From Staphylococcus simulans (lineage in GTDB: Bacteria > Bacillota > Bacilli > Staphylococcales > Staphylococcaceae): a DNA stretch of 64,000 bases. Location: contig NZ_MRZJ01000002.1 of assembly GCF_002994445.1 (NCBI RefSeq), positions 264,448 to 328,447 on the forward strand. Reading direction: 5' to 3'. Below are positions 48,200 to 58,223 of the stretch, in pieces. Below the pieces are notes generated by a model. That model did not search any database and was not told the origin of the DNA. It saw only the letters and a program-made list of their open reading frames with translations. A program made the translations under genes and the position numbers. Position 1 is the stretch's first letter, and the number at the start of each line of letters is the position of its first letter.

Positions 48200-49275
48200 G
48201 TCATGTGGCTTATGTAGAAATAGATTTAGCTAAAATCAAATTTAATGCGCTGATGCTGAAACAAAAGCTGGACCAAAGAAATTTGGAAATGATGCCGGTT
48301 ATAAAATGTGTTGCCGGAGATAAGCTGATTGTAGAAGCTTTAAAAAGTTTAGGATTTGATCAAATGGGTGATGCACGTATGGTCAATATCGATCAACTTA
48401 ATGATGAAGCACTCTCCTATATGCTGATACGGACACCGAACCGCAGTGAATTAGAAGATTGCGTCAATAAGACAGCCATCAGTATTCAAACAGATATTGA
48501 AACCATTCGTTTATTAAATGAAACAGCTAAAGCACAAGGGCGCAAACATAAAATACTTTTAATGGTAGATTGGAAAGACAGCCGCGAAGGTGTATTAACC
48601 TATGATGTCGTGCGTTATATCAATGAAATCATGTATATGCCTAATATCTGTCTAGCAGGACTGGCTTTCAACTTTATGTGTTTTATGGACTTTCCGCCGA
48701 CGGAAGAAGATATCTTACGTATTAATCAATTCATACAAAATGTAGAAAAAGACACAGGCTATCCGTTGAATATGATTTCCGGAGGTAATTCTAGTGCTTT
48801 GCCGCTGCTGGATTATTGTACGTTCGGCAGAATCAATCATCTGCGCATTGGAGAATCATTATTCAGAGGTGTCAGCACAGTAGATCAGCAGCCGATTCAT
48901 TATTTATATCAAAATGCGATTACGTTGAAAGCTGAAATTATAGAGATTAAACCAAGAATTGATGTGAAGCGGGATACATCTTACTTGCAAGCTATTTTAG
49001 ATATTGGACATATCGATACAGTTGTAGAAGATATCATGCCGCTTAATAATCAAATCAAAGTGATGGGTGCAACCAGCGACCATTTAATGATTGATTTGCA
49101 GAATGCTGATTATTATCAAACTGGAGATGTGATTGAATTTACATTAGGCTATAATGCATTGGCACAAAGTATGTATCAAAAAACATTGAAGCATGTCTAC
49201 ATTAAAGATGCAGGTGTGCAAGTGTTAGTAGACCACTTTAAAACACATCCTGACCATGTACAAATCAGGCCTTAA
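48196..49275 (+). CDS. sfaC: Ornithine racemase-like SfaC
   Basis: 359 residues, alanine-racemase-type PLP enzyme, proposed to supply D-ornithine for staphyloferrin A. VAYVEIDLAKIKFN is the family start and PVIKCVAGDKL near residue 36 carries the PLP lysine; ISGGNSSALP and INHLRIGESLF are barrel motifs. GTG 48196 overlaps sfaB by four bases. Confidence 0.9.
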   Translation: MSHVAYVEIDLAKIKFNALMLKQKLDQRNLEMMPVIKCVAGDKLIVEALKSLGFDQMGDARMVNIDQLNDEALSYMLIRTPNRSELEDCVNKTAISIQTDIETIRLLNETAKAQGRKHKILLMVDWKDSREGVLTYDVVRYINEIMYMPNICLAGLAFNFMCFMDFPPTEEDILRINQFIQNVEKDTGYPLNMISGGNSSALPLLDYCTFGRINHLRIGESLFRGVSTVDQQPIHYLYQNAITLKAEIIEIKPRIDVKRDTSYLQAILDIGHIDTVVEDIMPLNNQIKVMGATSDHLMIDLQNADYYQTGDVIEFTLGYNALAQSMYQKTLKHVYIKDAGVQVLVDHFKTHPDHVQIRP

Positions 49276-49349
49276 CGCTTGAAAATAAGAAAGTATTGTG
49301 AAAACCGGACTAATTTGTTCGGTTTTTTCTTAAAAAATTTATATCTATA

Positions 49350-49378
49350 TTGACATTGAGAATCGTTATCAATAAAAT
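49350..49378 (+). promoter_or_regulatory. htsA promoter with Fur box
   Basis: TTGACA (49350-49355), 17 bases, TAAAAT (49373-49378). A Fur box at 49352-49370 (GACATTGAGAATCGTTATC) matches 15 of 19 consensus positions and fills the spacer. Confidence 0.75.
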
Positions 49379-49552
49379 AAAAAGTAAGATGATTGAATGA
49401 GCGCTAAATGGGATATATCATAATGAATGAAAGCGATTGTAATCCTTTCTGGCATACATAACTTGGGCGATTTTATGATAGCTTCAAAGTTAACAAAAGC
49501 GTCATTTCATTTGTGTCTCATAAAGCATCTAACCATATTAAGGAGTGAAAGC

Positions 49553-50542
49553 ATGAACAGATTAAAGTTTCTTGGTATTCTTATGTTAGTACTCGCTTTG
49601 ACAGTAGTTGCTGCATGCGGAAATAACAGCAAAGACAGTTCAAAGGAATCTGACAGCAAATCTTCAGAAGATACAATTGCAGTAAAAAATGAAGCAGGCA
49701 CTACAAAAGTTAAGAAAGATGCTAAACGTGTTGTTGCTTTAGAATATTCATTCGTTGATGCCTTAGCGGCATTAGATGTGAAACCTGTCGGTGTGGCAGA
49801 TGACAACAAGAAAGATCGTATTATTAAACCGATTCGCGAAAAAATCGGTGATTATGAGTCAGTAGGTACACGTAAACAACCTAACTTAGAAGTCATCAGT
49901 AAAGAAAAACCTGATTTGATTATTGCGGATGCGCAACGTCATAAAGGTATTTATAAAGAATTGAACAAAATAGCTCCAACAATCTTATTACCAAGTTTCG
50001 ATGGAGACTATAAAGAAAATCTTGAATCATTCAAAACTATCGCAAAAGCCTTGAATAAAGAAAAAGAAGGCCAAAAACGCTTAGATGAACATAAAAAGAA
50101 AATGGATGAGTATTCAAAAGATATTACTTTAAACAAAGATTTAGCTGCTTTACCAGCTGTTTTAACTAAAACAGATATCATGGCACACTCAGATAAATCT
50201 TATGTAGGTCAAGTATTCAATGAATTAGGATTTAAAGAAGCGTTAAACAAAGATGTTTCAAAAGACTTGCCTAAATATTTAGAAGGTCCGTACTTGAAAA
50301 TGACAACTGAACAAGTTGCTAAAGTAAATCCTAAACAAATGTTCATTATGATTGATGAAAAAGACAAACCGTTATTGAAAAAACAAGAAAATGACAAAGT
50401 ATGGCAAACAATCGATGCAGTTAAAAACAAACGTGTTTACACTGTAGACCGCAGTACTTGGTCAAGATCTCGCGGCTTGATTTCATCAGAGGAAATTGCG
50501 AAAGAATTAGTAAAACTATCTAAAGAACAAGACAACAAATAA
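49553..50542 (+). CDS. htsA: Staphyloferrin A receptor lipoprotein HtsA
   Basis: 329 residues. Signal peptide [19 protein letters not shown] with lipobox VAAC, lipidated at Cys-22, then a substrate-binding protein of the siderophore clade ([28 protein letters not shown]). Binds ferric staphyloferrin A. ATG 49553 follows AAGGAGTG and gives a proper signal peptide; the frame is open back to ATG 49427 but that lacks a ribosome site. The leader is about 170 bases. Confidence 0.9.
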   Translation: MNRLKFLGILMLVLALTVVAACGNNSKDSSKESDSKSSEDTIAVKNEAGTTKVKKDAKRVVALEYSFVDALAALDVKPVGVADDNKKDRIIKPIREKIGDYESVGTRKQPNLEVISKEKPDLIIADAQRHKGIYKELNKIAPTILLPSFDGDYKENLESFKTIAKALNKEKEGQKRLDEHKKKMDEYSKDITLNKDLAALPAVLTKTDIMAHSDKSYVGQVFNELGFKEALNKDVSKDLPKYLEGPYLKMTTEQVAKVNPKQMFIMIDEKDKPLLKKQENDKVWQTIDAVKNKRVYTVDRSTWSRSRGLISSEEIAKELVKLSKEQDNK

Positions 50543-50573
50543 GCGATTAAGAATAATAGAAGGGTGAACGGCT

Positions 50574-51599
50574 ATGACGAACCAATCTAGCCACAGCCTG
50601 GTTGAAAAGAAACAAAGAAGACGCACAACGCTCCTGTTTATCGGGAGTGTGTGCTTTCTTTTTCTTATTATCTATTTCAATTTGACTGTAGGCTCAACAC
50701 ATATGAAGTTTAAAGACGTTGCAGATTATTTACTTTGGCATCATGACACGAAAAACACATTTATTATACATAATATCCGTATGCCTAGAATGGTAGGCGG
50801 TTTATTGATTGGTGCGGCTTTAGCAGTAGCCGGTTTGTTTATGCAGGCTATGACACGCAACCCGCTTGCGTCGCCGCAAATATTCGGTGTGAACGCAGGT
50901 GCCTCATTTGTAATTGTTGTGATTACAGTAATTTTTCCGGCATTAACTGCGATTTCAACATTATTAGCATTTATCGGCGCTTTGATCGGCGGCAGTATTG
51001 TTTATATGTTGTCGGATTCTACGCGAGGTATGACACCAGTTAAGTTAGCATTAGCTGGTATGACTGTGCATCTTTTCTTCACAAGTTTGACGCAAGGGAT
51101 TATTTTATTGAATGAAGATTCTACAACAACTGTTTACTTTTGGCTTGTAGGTACATTATCTACATTGAAATGGGCGGATGTCCTTTCCATTATGCCTTGG
51201 ATTATCGGCGCATTTATCGGCGCGTTGTTTATGGCACGCCAAATCTCTGTATTGGAACTTGGAGATGAATTAGCACGCGGACTAGGACAAAATATTAAAC
51301 TCACACGTATGCTGCTGGGGGTACTGGTTGTGATTCTAGCTGGTGCTTCAGTATCAATTGCAGGGCCAATCGGCTTTATCGGATTGATTGTACCGCATAT
51401 TGTTAAATATTATACCTCTCATAACTATTTCGTGATTATTCCGTTGACGATGATCTTCGGTGCAGCATTGCTGCTGTTATCAGATGTATTAAGCCGTTTG
51501 ATTTCATTTCCGTTTGAGACACCTGTCGGTATTGTGACATCATTCGTCGGAGCAATTTACTTCTTAGCATTAACATTGAGAGGGGTGAAACGGACATGA
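50574..51599 (+). CDS. htsB: Staphyloferrin A permease HtsB
   Basis: 341 residues, FecCD-type permease with about nine to ten helices. LASPQIFGVNAGAS near residue 98 and AGPIGFIGLIVPHIVK near residue 262 are the permease marks that touch the ATPase. The stop overlaps htsC by four bases. No ATPase is encoded; in staphylococci FhuC serves in trans. Confidence 0.9.
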   Translation: MTNQSSHSLVEKKQRRRTTLLFIGSVCFLFLIIYFNLTVGSTHMKFKDVADYLLWHHDTKNTFIIHNIRMPRMVGGLLIGAALAVAGLFMQAMTRNPLASPQIFGVNAGASFVIVVITVIFPALTAISTLLAFIGALIGGSIVYMLSDSTRGMTPVKLALAGMTVHLFFTSLTQGIILLNEDSTTTVYFWLVGTLSTLKWADVLSIMPWIIGAFIGALFMARQISVLELGDELARGLGQNIKLTRMLLGVLVVILAGASVSIAGPIGFIGLIVPHIVKYYTSHNYFVIIPLTMIFGAALLLLSDVLSRLISFPFETPVGIVTSFVGAIYFLALTLRGVKRT

Positions 51600-52558
51600 C
51601 AAAGCATTTAGGACGCAAATATTCTATTGTCATCGCCATTTTGATTATTGTTTCTATCTTCTCATTATGTGTCGGTGCAGTGTTTGTCAATCCGCTGCAA
51701 GCAGTTAAAGGTTTAATTCTGCAAGATGACTTCATTGTGAATCAATATCGTGAGCCGAGATTATTTGTCGGCTTGCTGGTCGGCAGCAGTTTAGCGATTT
51801 CCGGTGCAGTCATTCAAGGTGTAGTCCGCAACCCGTTAGCTTCACCTGACGTCATCGGTATTACAAAAGGTGCAAGTTTAGCGGCAGTTACAGTCTTGAT
51901 TCTGTTTCCGAAAGCACCTATTTATGTCTTGCCTGTCGCATCGTTTGCCGGTGCATTAGTCATCAGCTTACTATTGTCTTACTTAATTGCACGAAAAGAA
52001 GTGCAAGGTTCGAATTTAGCATTAATCGGTTTAGCAATCGGTGCGATTTGTATGGCGGTTGTACAATACTTATTAATCCGTTTCCCAATTGAAGCGAACT
52101 TAGCATTAGTCTGGTTGACGGGTAGTTTATTCGGACGTTCTATGGAACATGTGATTTCCATTTTACCGTGGTTCATTGTGACCGTACCGCTTATTCTCTT
52201 TTTAGCACAGCGCTTGGACATCTTGCATTTAGGCGATCAAGTGGCGACAGCACTAGGTACGCGAGTGCGTCCTGTTAAAATGGTATTGCTGATATTAGCA
52301 GTAATGCTTGCAGGTTCATCTATCGCTGTTGTAGGGGGATTAAGTTTCTTAGGCTTGATTGCACCGCATATTGCGCGTTCTATCGTAGGACACAAACATC
52401 TTCATATTATTATGATGTCTGGGTTGGTTGGCGCTATTTTAATTGTGGTCAGCGATACACTGGCAAGAGGAATTCATCCGCCGCTCGATATACCGGTCGG
52501 TGTGATCATTGCGATTGTCGGTGCACCTTACTTTATTTATGTTTTACGCAAAATGTAA
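51596..52558 (+). CDS. htsC: Staphyloferrin A permease HtsC
   Basis: 320 residues, FecCD-type permease partner of HtsB. VRNPLASPDVIGITKGAS near residue 80 and VVGGLSFLGLIAPHIAR near residue 245 are the family marks. It overlaps htsB by four bases. Confidence 0.9.
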   Translation: MTKHLGRKYSIVIAILIIVSIFSLCVGAVFVNPLQAVKGLILQDDFIVNQYREPRLFVGLLVGSSLAISGAVIQGVVRNPLASPDVIGITKGASLAAVTVLILFPKAPIYVLPVASFAGALVISLLLSYLIARKEVQGSNLALIGLAIGAICMAVVQYLLIRFPIEANLALVWLTGSLFGRSMEHVISILPWFIVTVPLILFLAQRLDILHLGDQVATALGTRVRPVKMVLLILAVMLAGSSIAVVGGLSFLGLIAPHIARSIVGHKHLHIIMMSGLVGAILIVVSDTLARGIHPPLDIPVGVIIAIVGAPYFIYVLRKM

Positions 52559-52570
52559 TAGGGAATGTTT

Positions 52571-52604
52571 AAACTGTCTCATTAAAACGTGAGACAGTTT
52601 TTTA
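52571..52604 (+). terminator. Terminator of htsABC
   Basis: AAACTGTCTCA pairs with TGAGACAGTTT, followed by TTTT. Confidence 0.9.
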
Positions 52605-52728
52605 ACGGACTAAATTATTAGAATATTATAACAATTAATTTTATACATATTTATGTATTAATATTAAAATTCTTATTGCTTAGTCTTCTCAATATGATTA
52701 TAATGTATTGTAATGAGAGGGAGATTCT

Positions 52729-54099
52729 ATGAAAAAATATACAAAATCAGAAATCTTAAAGGGACGTATTAAATTTATTGTGATGTCAGCAATCGGTATC
52801 TTACTCTTCTTAGTGCCGATTCCAGTTACACAAGATGGGAAGAAACAAACAACATTAACGGTAGCCTTTTTAGCCAATTGGTTAAAAGAAACATTAGGGC
52901 CGTCAATGCCGTATCTCATCTTAATTGTTATAACTTTATCAGGAGTTTTAAGTTTATTTTGTTCTACTTTTTTAAAGAAGCACTTAAAACCTGACGGTTT
53001 AATGAATAAAGTCTTTAATGTAACTCCGATATGGCTGATCGTGAGATTGCTTGCAGTAGTATTTGCGTGGATGACATTTTTACATATTGGAACAAAGATG
53101 GTTTATTCAGATGATACCGGAAATTTAGTCTTTTCAAGCTTATTACCTACATTATTTACAGTGTTCTTCTTTGCGGCGCTTTTCTTACCGCTATTAATGG
53201 AGTTTGGTCTGTTAGAAATGTTAGGACCTATTTTCAGACCGATTATGCGACCATTGTTTACATTGCCGGGACGTTCAACGGTCGATAACTTAGCTTCATT
53301 TATCGGCGACGGCACTGTCGGTGTTATTATTACAAGCCGTCAATATGAAGAAGGCTTTTATTCAAGACGTGAGGCCACTGTTATTTCAACAACTTTCAGT
53401 GTAGTATCACTGACCTTTGCGATTGTTGTCGCAGAAACAGTGGGTATGCAGAATCATTTCTTCTATTTCTACCTAACAGTCATTGTTTCTTGTTTAGTAG
53501 CAGCAATGATTATGCCGAGAATCTGGCCGTTGCGCAGTGTACCTGAAGAATATGCAGTTGATAACAGCGACTATGTTAAAGATGAATCGAAGCCTGAAGG
53601 TGTTTCTGCAGTCAGACATGGTTTCAACTTAGCAACTGAAAAAGGTGTCAAATCGCCTGGTTTCGTACAATTCTTCAAATCAGGATTGGGTACAGTGATT
53701 GACATGTGGTTTGCGATTTTACCAGTAGTTATGGCAATTGGTACATTAGCTACAATTATCGCAACTTATACGCCGGTCTTTGAAATTATCGGTAAACCAT
53801 TTGTGCCGATTTTAGAGCTGTTGCAAATTCCTGAAGCAGGACGTGCTTCTGAAACTATGCTGATCGGCTTTGCGGACATGTTCTTGCCATCGATTTTAAT
53901 TGAAGGTGTGAAGAGTCAGATTACATTATTTGTTGTAGGAGCATTAAGTATTTCTCAATTGATTTACTTATCTGAAGTAGGGGGCGTCATCTTAGGTTCT
54001 AAGATTCCAGTCAGCATCGGTAAATTATTTGTGATTTTCTTACTCAGAACAATTATTGTGCTGCCGATTATTGCTATAATGGCACACTTATATTTCTAA
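52729..54099 (+). CDS. YjiH family membrane protein (Gate domain)
   Basis: 456 residues, about eleven membrane helices. The Gate (nucleoside-recognition) domain is seen around FADMFLPSILIEG and in GDGTVGVIITSRQYEEGFYS. YjiH proteins are suspected transporters but the substrate is unknown. GAGGGAGA precedes ATG 52729. It stands alone. Confidence 0.8.
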   Translation: MKKYTKSEILKGRIKFIVMSAIGILLFLVPIPVTQDGKKQTTLTVAFLANWLKETLGPSMPYLILIVITLSGVLSLFCSTFLKKHLKPDGLMNKVFNVTPIWLIVRLLAVVFAWMTFLHIGTKMVYSDDTGNLVFSSLLPTLFTVFFFAALFLPLLMEFGLLEMLGPIFRPIMRPLFTLPGRSTVDNLASFIGDGTVGVIITSRQYEEGFYSRREATVISTTFSVVSLTFAIVVAETVGMQNHFFYFYLTVIVSCLVAAMIMPRIWPLRSVPEEYAVDNSDYVKDESKPEGVSAVRHGFNLATEKGVKSPGFVQFFKSGLGTVIDMWFAILPVVMAIGTLATIIATYTPVFEIIGKPFVPILELLQIPEAGRASETMLIGFADMFLPSILIEGVKSQITLFVVGALSISQLIYLSEVGGVILGSKIPVSIGKLFVIFLLRTIIVLPIIAIMAHLYF

Positions 54100-54129
54100 A
54101 TTAATGAAAGACTTAGAATAAAAATATAA

Positions 54130-54177
54130 ATACGCAACACGTCGTGCACATATTGCATAAACGTGTTGCGTATTTTT
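54130..54177 (+). terminator. Terminator of the YjiH gene
   Basis: ATACGCAACACGT pairs with ACGTGTTGCGTAT, followed by TTTTT. Confidence 0.9.
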
Positions 54178-54195
54178 GTTTCTCTTAAAGAAAAA

Positions 54196-54531
54196 TCACG
54201 AAATATCTCCTAATGAAGATAGTACAGTAGATTTAATACGTCTGCTTTTGATAACAGGAGATTTGCTTTGTTCTTTATCTGAATCGGATTTAGGACGTTG
54301 ATGGGCTTTTTTGAAAGCATCGCTGTTCACCCAGTTTTCATAGTCTTCTAGGCTATCCCACCAAGTTGTTACATTTATTGTTTCTGTATCTTCTATGTCA
54401 TCTTCAAGCAAGCTGACTTCAACGCGATTGAAACCAGGTACCTTTTTTAGATCTTGGTTAGAAGTAAAACGAGGTGCCATTTTTTCGGCATAACCTTTTT
54501 TAATTTCTATTTGATTCGTTACAATATACAT
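54196..54531 (-). CDS. IsdG-like haem-degrading monooxygenase
   Basis: 111 residues, ABM (ferredoxin-like) fold. IsdG/IsdI of S. aureus use Asn-7, Trp-67 and His-77; here Asn-6, Trp-67 and His-77 (NWVNSDAFKKAHQ) occupy the same places. It may degrade haem to release iron. The C-terminus is longer and charged. ATG 54531 (MYIVTNQIEIK) is chosen because AAAGGA is 9 bases upstream; ATGs at 54537 and 54561 are too near or before it. No Fur box is evident. Confidence 0.75.
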   Translation of the reverse strand: MYIVTNQIEIKKGYAEKMAPRFTSNQDLKKVPGFNRVEVSLLEDDIEDTETINVTTWWDSLEDYENWVNSDAFKKAHQRPKSDSDKEQSKSPVIKSRRIKSTVLSSLGDIS

Positions 54532-54680
54532 AACCATCAGTCCTTTCAAAATATGTCTCAATGTTCTTTACCCGATTTTTACATTTTGAATAAGAAGTAA
54601 TTTTAGTTATTTTAAAAGCAAGTTGTGTGGTACAATATTTAAACAGAAAAAGAAGAGTCTATCAGTAGAGGGGAAAAGTG

Positions 54681-55778
54681 ATGAAGAAAAAAGAAGTAAG
54701 TATGGCGGAATTGTTTTTTGACTTGGTCTTTGTTTACGTCCTTTCGACAATCAATATTACGGTTGAACAAATTTCCAGTTCGCTTGTGAATGTTGAAAGT
54801 CTGGGCAAAAATTTTATGTTGTTTTTAGTGTTTTTCTCAATATGGATTTATCATACGTTGTTTATTAATCGGTTTTTCGAGCAAAAATGGTATCAATACG
54901 TGTTCTTATTTATAGACATGTTCCTTATTTTATATTTGTCAAAAGCGATTAACGGACACTTTCAAGAGACCTTTATACCATTTGCGGCGACTACAACTGT
55001 CATATTTATCAGTATTATGATTCAATATGCACTAAGCTACAAGTTGATTGATCATTCGATTGATTCGCGTTTTTTAAAAGTTTATATTTCAGGATTAGCA
55101 TTAACAGTTGCTTTTTCTATTGTAGGTATACTATTGCCTAAAGGCATTAACTTTTGGGTGTACTTCGTAGGTATCGTTATCTCAGCGATTTATCCGGCAT
55201 TATTTGCGAGAGCATCAAAAGAGAATCCGGTTATTTTCCAGCATTTAACAGAACGATTGAGTTTATTTATGATTTTACTGTTTGGGGAAGGTATTGTACA
55301 AATTGTCAGCAATATGCATCTATCGCACTTTAAAATTTTAGATATTGTATATTTCTTGATGATCATTAGTTTATTTGTAATTTACTCTTTCCATTACAAA
55401 GGCAGCTTGGATCAAGAAAAAGATGAAGCTACCGGTTTTTTAACAATTTATCTGCATTTGTTCATCATTTATAATGCAAACTTTATTTTCCTGATTATGA
55501 ATAAAGGATTATCTGAACATCCATTAAGTTTTGGAGAGGGCATCGGCTATACTGTTGCGTTTTGTGTCTTTTTATTTGGTGTATTCTTTGACACAATTTT
55601 GCATCGCAATATCACAAAGAAAAAAGGTGTATATATTGCAATTATATTAGTGACGACCTTGATAGGTTTTATTATTCCGAATATACATCTCATTACAGTT
55701 GTACAAATTATCGGTATTATTGTGTTATGCGGTATGTATTATCATGAAAACAAAGATATTTTAAAGAATTTTGAGTAA
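54681..55778 (+). CDS. Low-temperature-requirement A (LtrA) family membrane protein
   Basis: 365 residues, about eleven to twelve membrane helices. The LtrA start SMAELFFDLVFVYVLSTI with the ELFFDLVFV pattern and the later LFGEGIVQIV are diagnostic. Named from a Listeria cold-sensitive mutant; molecular function is unknown. ATG 54681 follows GAGGGG at 8 bases; a GTG directly before it is also possible. A bidirectional terminator follows. Confidence 0.85.
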   Translation: MKKKEVSMAELFFDLVFVYVLSTINITVEQISSSLVNVESLGKNFMLFLVFFSIWIYHTLFINRFFEQKWYQYVFLFIDMFLILYLSKAINGHFQETFIPFAATTTVIFISIMIQYALSYKLIDHSIDSRFLKVYISGLALTVAFSIVGILLPKGINFWVYFVGIVISAIYPALFARASKENPVIFQHLTERLSLFMILLFGEGIVQIVSNMHLSHFKILDIVYFLMIISLFVIYSFHYKGSLDQEKDEATGFLTIYLHLFIIYNANFIFLIMNKGLSEHPLSFGEGIGYTVAFCVFLFGVFFDTILHRNITKKKGVYIAIILVTTLIGFIIPNIHLITVVQIIGIIVLCGMYYHENKDILKNFE

Positions 55779-55788
55779 TTGCATAACG

Positions 55789-55828
55789 AAAAAACTTCCG
55801 TTTCAATCAATACGAAACGGAAGTTTTT
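55789..55828. terminator. Bidirectional terminator
   Basis: AAACTTCCGTTTC pairs with GAAACGGAAGTTT, with A- and T-runs on both sides. Confidence 0.88.
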
Positions 55829-55845
55829 GTGCTTATTTTAAAGAT

Positions 55846-56106
55846 TTATTTTGTGAGTTCATTATAGACTTTCTTATCATTGAAAGTGAAGATGATGTAT
55901 TCGTGATCTTCAGTATCAATAATAACACGGTTAGTTTTACCGAATGTTGAACCGATACGAGAAACTTCTTTGTCTCCTGCATCTACAAGTGCGTGGATAT
56001 CTTGATCTTCTGTTACGCTTTTAATACTTTCTGTAGGGATTTTGATATCTGCTACTCTCCATTGGATACGAACTTCGTTATTATCTTTCTTTACTGTCAT
56101 TGCCAT
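55846..56106 (-). CDS. SunI/YnzG-like PH-domain protein
   Basis: 86 residues. [27 protein letters not shown] near the C-terminus resembles the SunI/YnzG family, small PH-like proteins named after the Bacillus sublancin immunity protein. No sublancin-like lantibiotic genes lie nearby, so an immunity role is not supported here. I place the start at ATG 56106 (MAMTVKKD), with AAGGATG upstream. Confidence 0.6.
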   Translation of the reverse strand: MAMTVKKDNNEVRIQWRVADIKIPTESIKSVTEDQDIHALVDAGDKEVSRIGSTFGKTNRVIIDTEDHEYIIFTFNDKKVYNELTK

Positions 56107-56294
56107 TATGGAACACATCCTTTATTTATTTTGTAAAGCTATCATACACTATTTAGAAACCGTTTTCAACAAATGTGAGATACTTTTTTGATTAATATGA
56201 CATACTAATTAAAAAGCGAACATACAGTCCGAAAATATGTTCGTGTTTATGTGGAAAATGTGCTAAAATAATAAAATCAGAAAGGAGTATAGAG

Positions 56295-56810
56295 ATGACA
56301 GGGAAAACACACTTATCATGCGGGTTTCTAATAGGAACGCTTGCGATAAATTATTACCATCCGGATTTATTCACTTCCGTGACTGCTGTAGTATTGGCAG
56401 GGGCTGGAAGCTTATTGCCAGACATTTGCCATGCACAAAGCAAAATCGGACGGCGTTTTAAATTTTTAAGCATTATCGTTCGGCTTTTGTTCGGTCATCG
56501 CACATTCACACATTCTATTTTATTTACGCTTATTATTGCGCTGCTGTTATCTACTATACATACACCGCCTGTATATATGGCAGCCATTATAGGCGGCATG
56601 GCTTCGCATATCATTCTTGATATGCTGACACCAAGAGGTGTTAAGTTATTATATCCATTTCCACTGTCAGTTAAACTGCCTGTGCAATTTAAAACAGGGG
56701 GAATGGTAGATCTCTCATTGGCTACTGCATTTACTTTCGGCGGGACATATGTTATATTTCGCGAAGTTATCAATCAATGGTTAACCCATTGGCTGCATTT
56801 AAACTTTTAA
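56295..56810 (+). CDS. YdjM-type membrane-bound metal-dependent hydrolase
   Basis: 171 residues with about four membrane helices. Histidine and acidic marks of the YdjM (LexA-binding, inner-membrane hydrolase) family: GKTHLSCG at the start, LLPDICHAQS, FGHRTFTHSI and HIILDMLTPRG. Enzymatic function is unproven. AAAGGAG precedes ATG 56295. It is monocistronic. Confidence 0.82.
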   Translation: MTGKTHLSCGFLIGTLAINYYHPDLFTSVTAVVLAGAGSLLPDICHAQSKIGRRFKFLSIIVRLLFGHRTFTHSILFTLIIALLLSTIHTPPVYMAAIIGGMASHIILDMLTPRGVKLLYPFPLSVKLPVQFKTGGMVDLSLATAFTFGGTYVIFREVINQWLTHWLHLNF

Positions 56811-56859
56811 TGATTTCAAGTTTGTGTTATGTATAGATTAATAGAATCGTTTTAAAAGG

Positions 56860-56892
56860 AACCTCTGCTTATGAATTAAGCGGAGGTTTGCG
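56860..56892 (+). terminator. Terminator of the YdjM gene
   Basis: AACCTCtGCTTA pairs with TAAGCGGAGGTT, followed by T and G. Confidence 0.7.
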
Positions 56893-57008
56893 CTTGATGT
56901 ATCTATTTATGATATAATTTGAGAATGTTGAAAGGTTCGAACATACCAATGTATACTGCATGAGGGAAAGAACGCTTTTTAATCGCGGAAAACTTAAGGA
57001 GAGGTATC

Positions 57009-58202
57009 ATGTTTGATAAGAGTAAATTAGAGAAATTTAATCAACAGCATTTTTTAGAATTGGAAAAGTTGATGAGTGCCAATGAAAAAGAAAATATTGC
57101 TAATAAATTAGAATCATTAGATTTATCTTCTATTATGGATATGTATCAATCGTTATATGTTGAACAATCACAAAATAAATCAGAAGCGGCATTGGAAGCG
57201 TCAGAAGTAAAATACAGAGTACGCGAAGATTTCTCTGCTGAAGAGTTGAACGCATATTATGATAAAGGTATTGCTGCGATTAAGAATGGCGAATTTGCAG
57301 TTGTATTAATGGCTGGCGGTCAAGGTACGCGTCTTGGCTATGATGGTCCGAAAGGTTCTTTTGAAATTGAAGGAGTCAGCTTATTTGAATTACAAGCAAG
57401 ACAGCTTTTAAAACTTAAAGAACAGACAGGTCATACTGTGGACTGGTATATCATGACAAGCGACATTAATGATGAAGCAACACAAAAATTCTTTAAAGAT
57501 CAAAATTACTTTGGTTACGATCCTGAAGCCATTCACTTCTTCAAACAAGAAAATATTGTCGCATTGAATGAAGACGGCGGTATTATTTTAACTGAAAAAG
57601 CTGAAGTGATGGAAACGCCGAACGGAAACGGCGGTGTATTTAAAGCCTTAGATGAATATGGTTATTTAGATAAGATGGAAGAAGACGGTGTTAAATTTAT
57701 CTTTATGAACAATATTGATAATGTATTAGCACGTGTGCTGGATCCGGTATTTGCAGGTTTTACTGCAGAAGCTAACCGCGACATCAGTACGAAATCCATC
57801 AGACCTAAAGAAAATGAAAGTGTCGGTCGTCTTGTAAATATCGACAGCAAAGATGCAGTGCTTGAGTATTCTGAGTTGGGCGATTCTGATGTACATCAAT
57901 TCCAAAATGCGAACATCGGCATCCATGCATTTAAACTTGCGTTTATTCAATCAGCTGTCAATCGCGAAATGCCATATCATTTAGCAGTGAAACAGCTGAA
58001 ACAATTAGATGAAGATTATAATGTAGTGAAAGATACGGCATTGAAATTCGAATTGTTCTATTTTGATATCTTTAAATACGCAACAAGTTTTATTACTTTG
58101 CAAGTTCCGAGAGAAGAAGAGTTTTCACCGCTTAAAAACCGTGAAGGCAAAGATAGTGTAGAAACTGCAACAGAAGATTTAAAACGAAGAAATCTTATTT
58201 AA
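57009..58202 (+). CDS. UDPGP-type uridylyltransferase
   Basis: 397 residues. Member of the eukaryotic-like UDP-sugar pyrophosphorylase family, which makes UDP-GlcNAc or UDP-glucose from UTP and the sugar 1-phosphate. The nucleotide loop [19 protein letters not shown] is at residues 96-114, and [15 protein letters not shown] and [11 protein letters not shown] are sugar-side motifs. Staphylococci carry one such gene in addition to GlmU and GtaB, with unknown substrate. AAGGAGAGG precedes ATG 57009. It lies 21 bases before the trhA-like gene and is probably co-transcribed with it. Confidence 0.85.
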   Translation: MFDKSKLEKFNQQHFLELEKLMSANEKENIANKLESLDLSSIMDMYQSLYVEQSQNKSEAALEASEVKYRVREDFSAEELNAYYDKGIAAIKNGEFAVVLMAGGQGTRLGYDGPKGSFEIEGVSLFELQARQLLKLKEQTGHTVDWYIMTSDINDEATQKFFKDQNYFGYDPEAIHFFKQENIVALNEDGGIILTEKAEVMETPNGNGGVFKALDEYGYLDKMEEDGVKFIFMNNIDNVLARVLDPVFAGFTAEANRDISTKSIRPKENESVGRLVNIDSKDAVLEYSELGDSDVHQFQNANIGIHAFKLAFIQSAVNREMPYHLAVKQLKQLDEDYNVVKDTALKFELFYFDIFKYATSFITLQVPREEEFSPLKNREGKDSVETATEDLKRRNLI

Positions 58203-58223
58203 TGAAAAAAGGTGGAGTCATTA

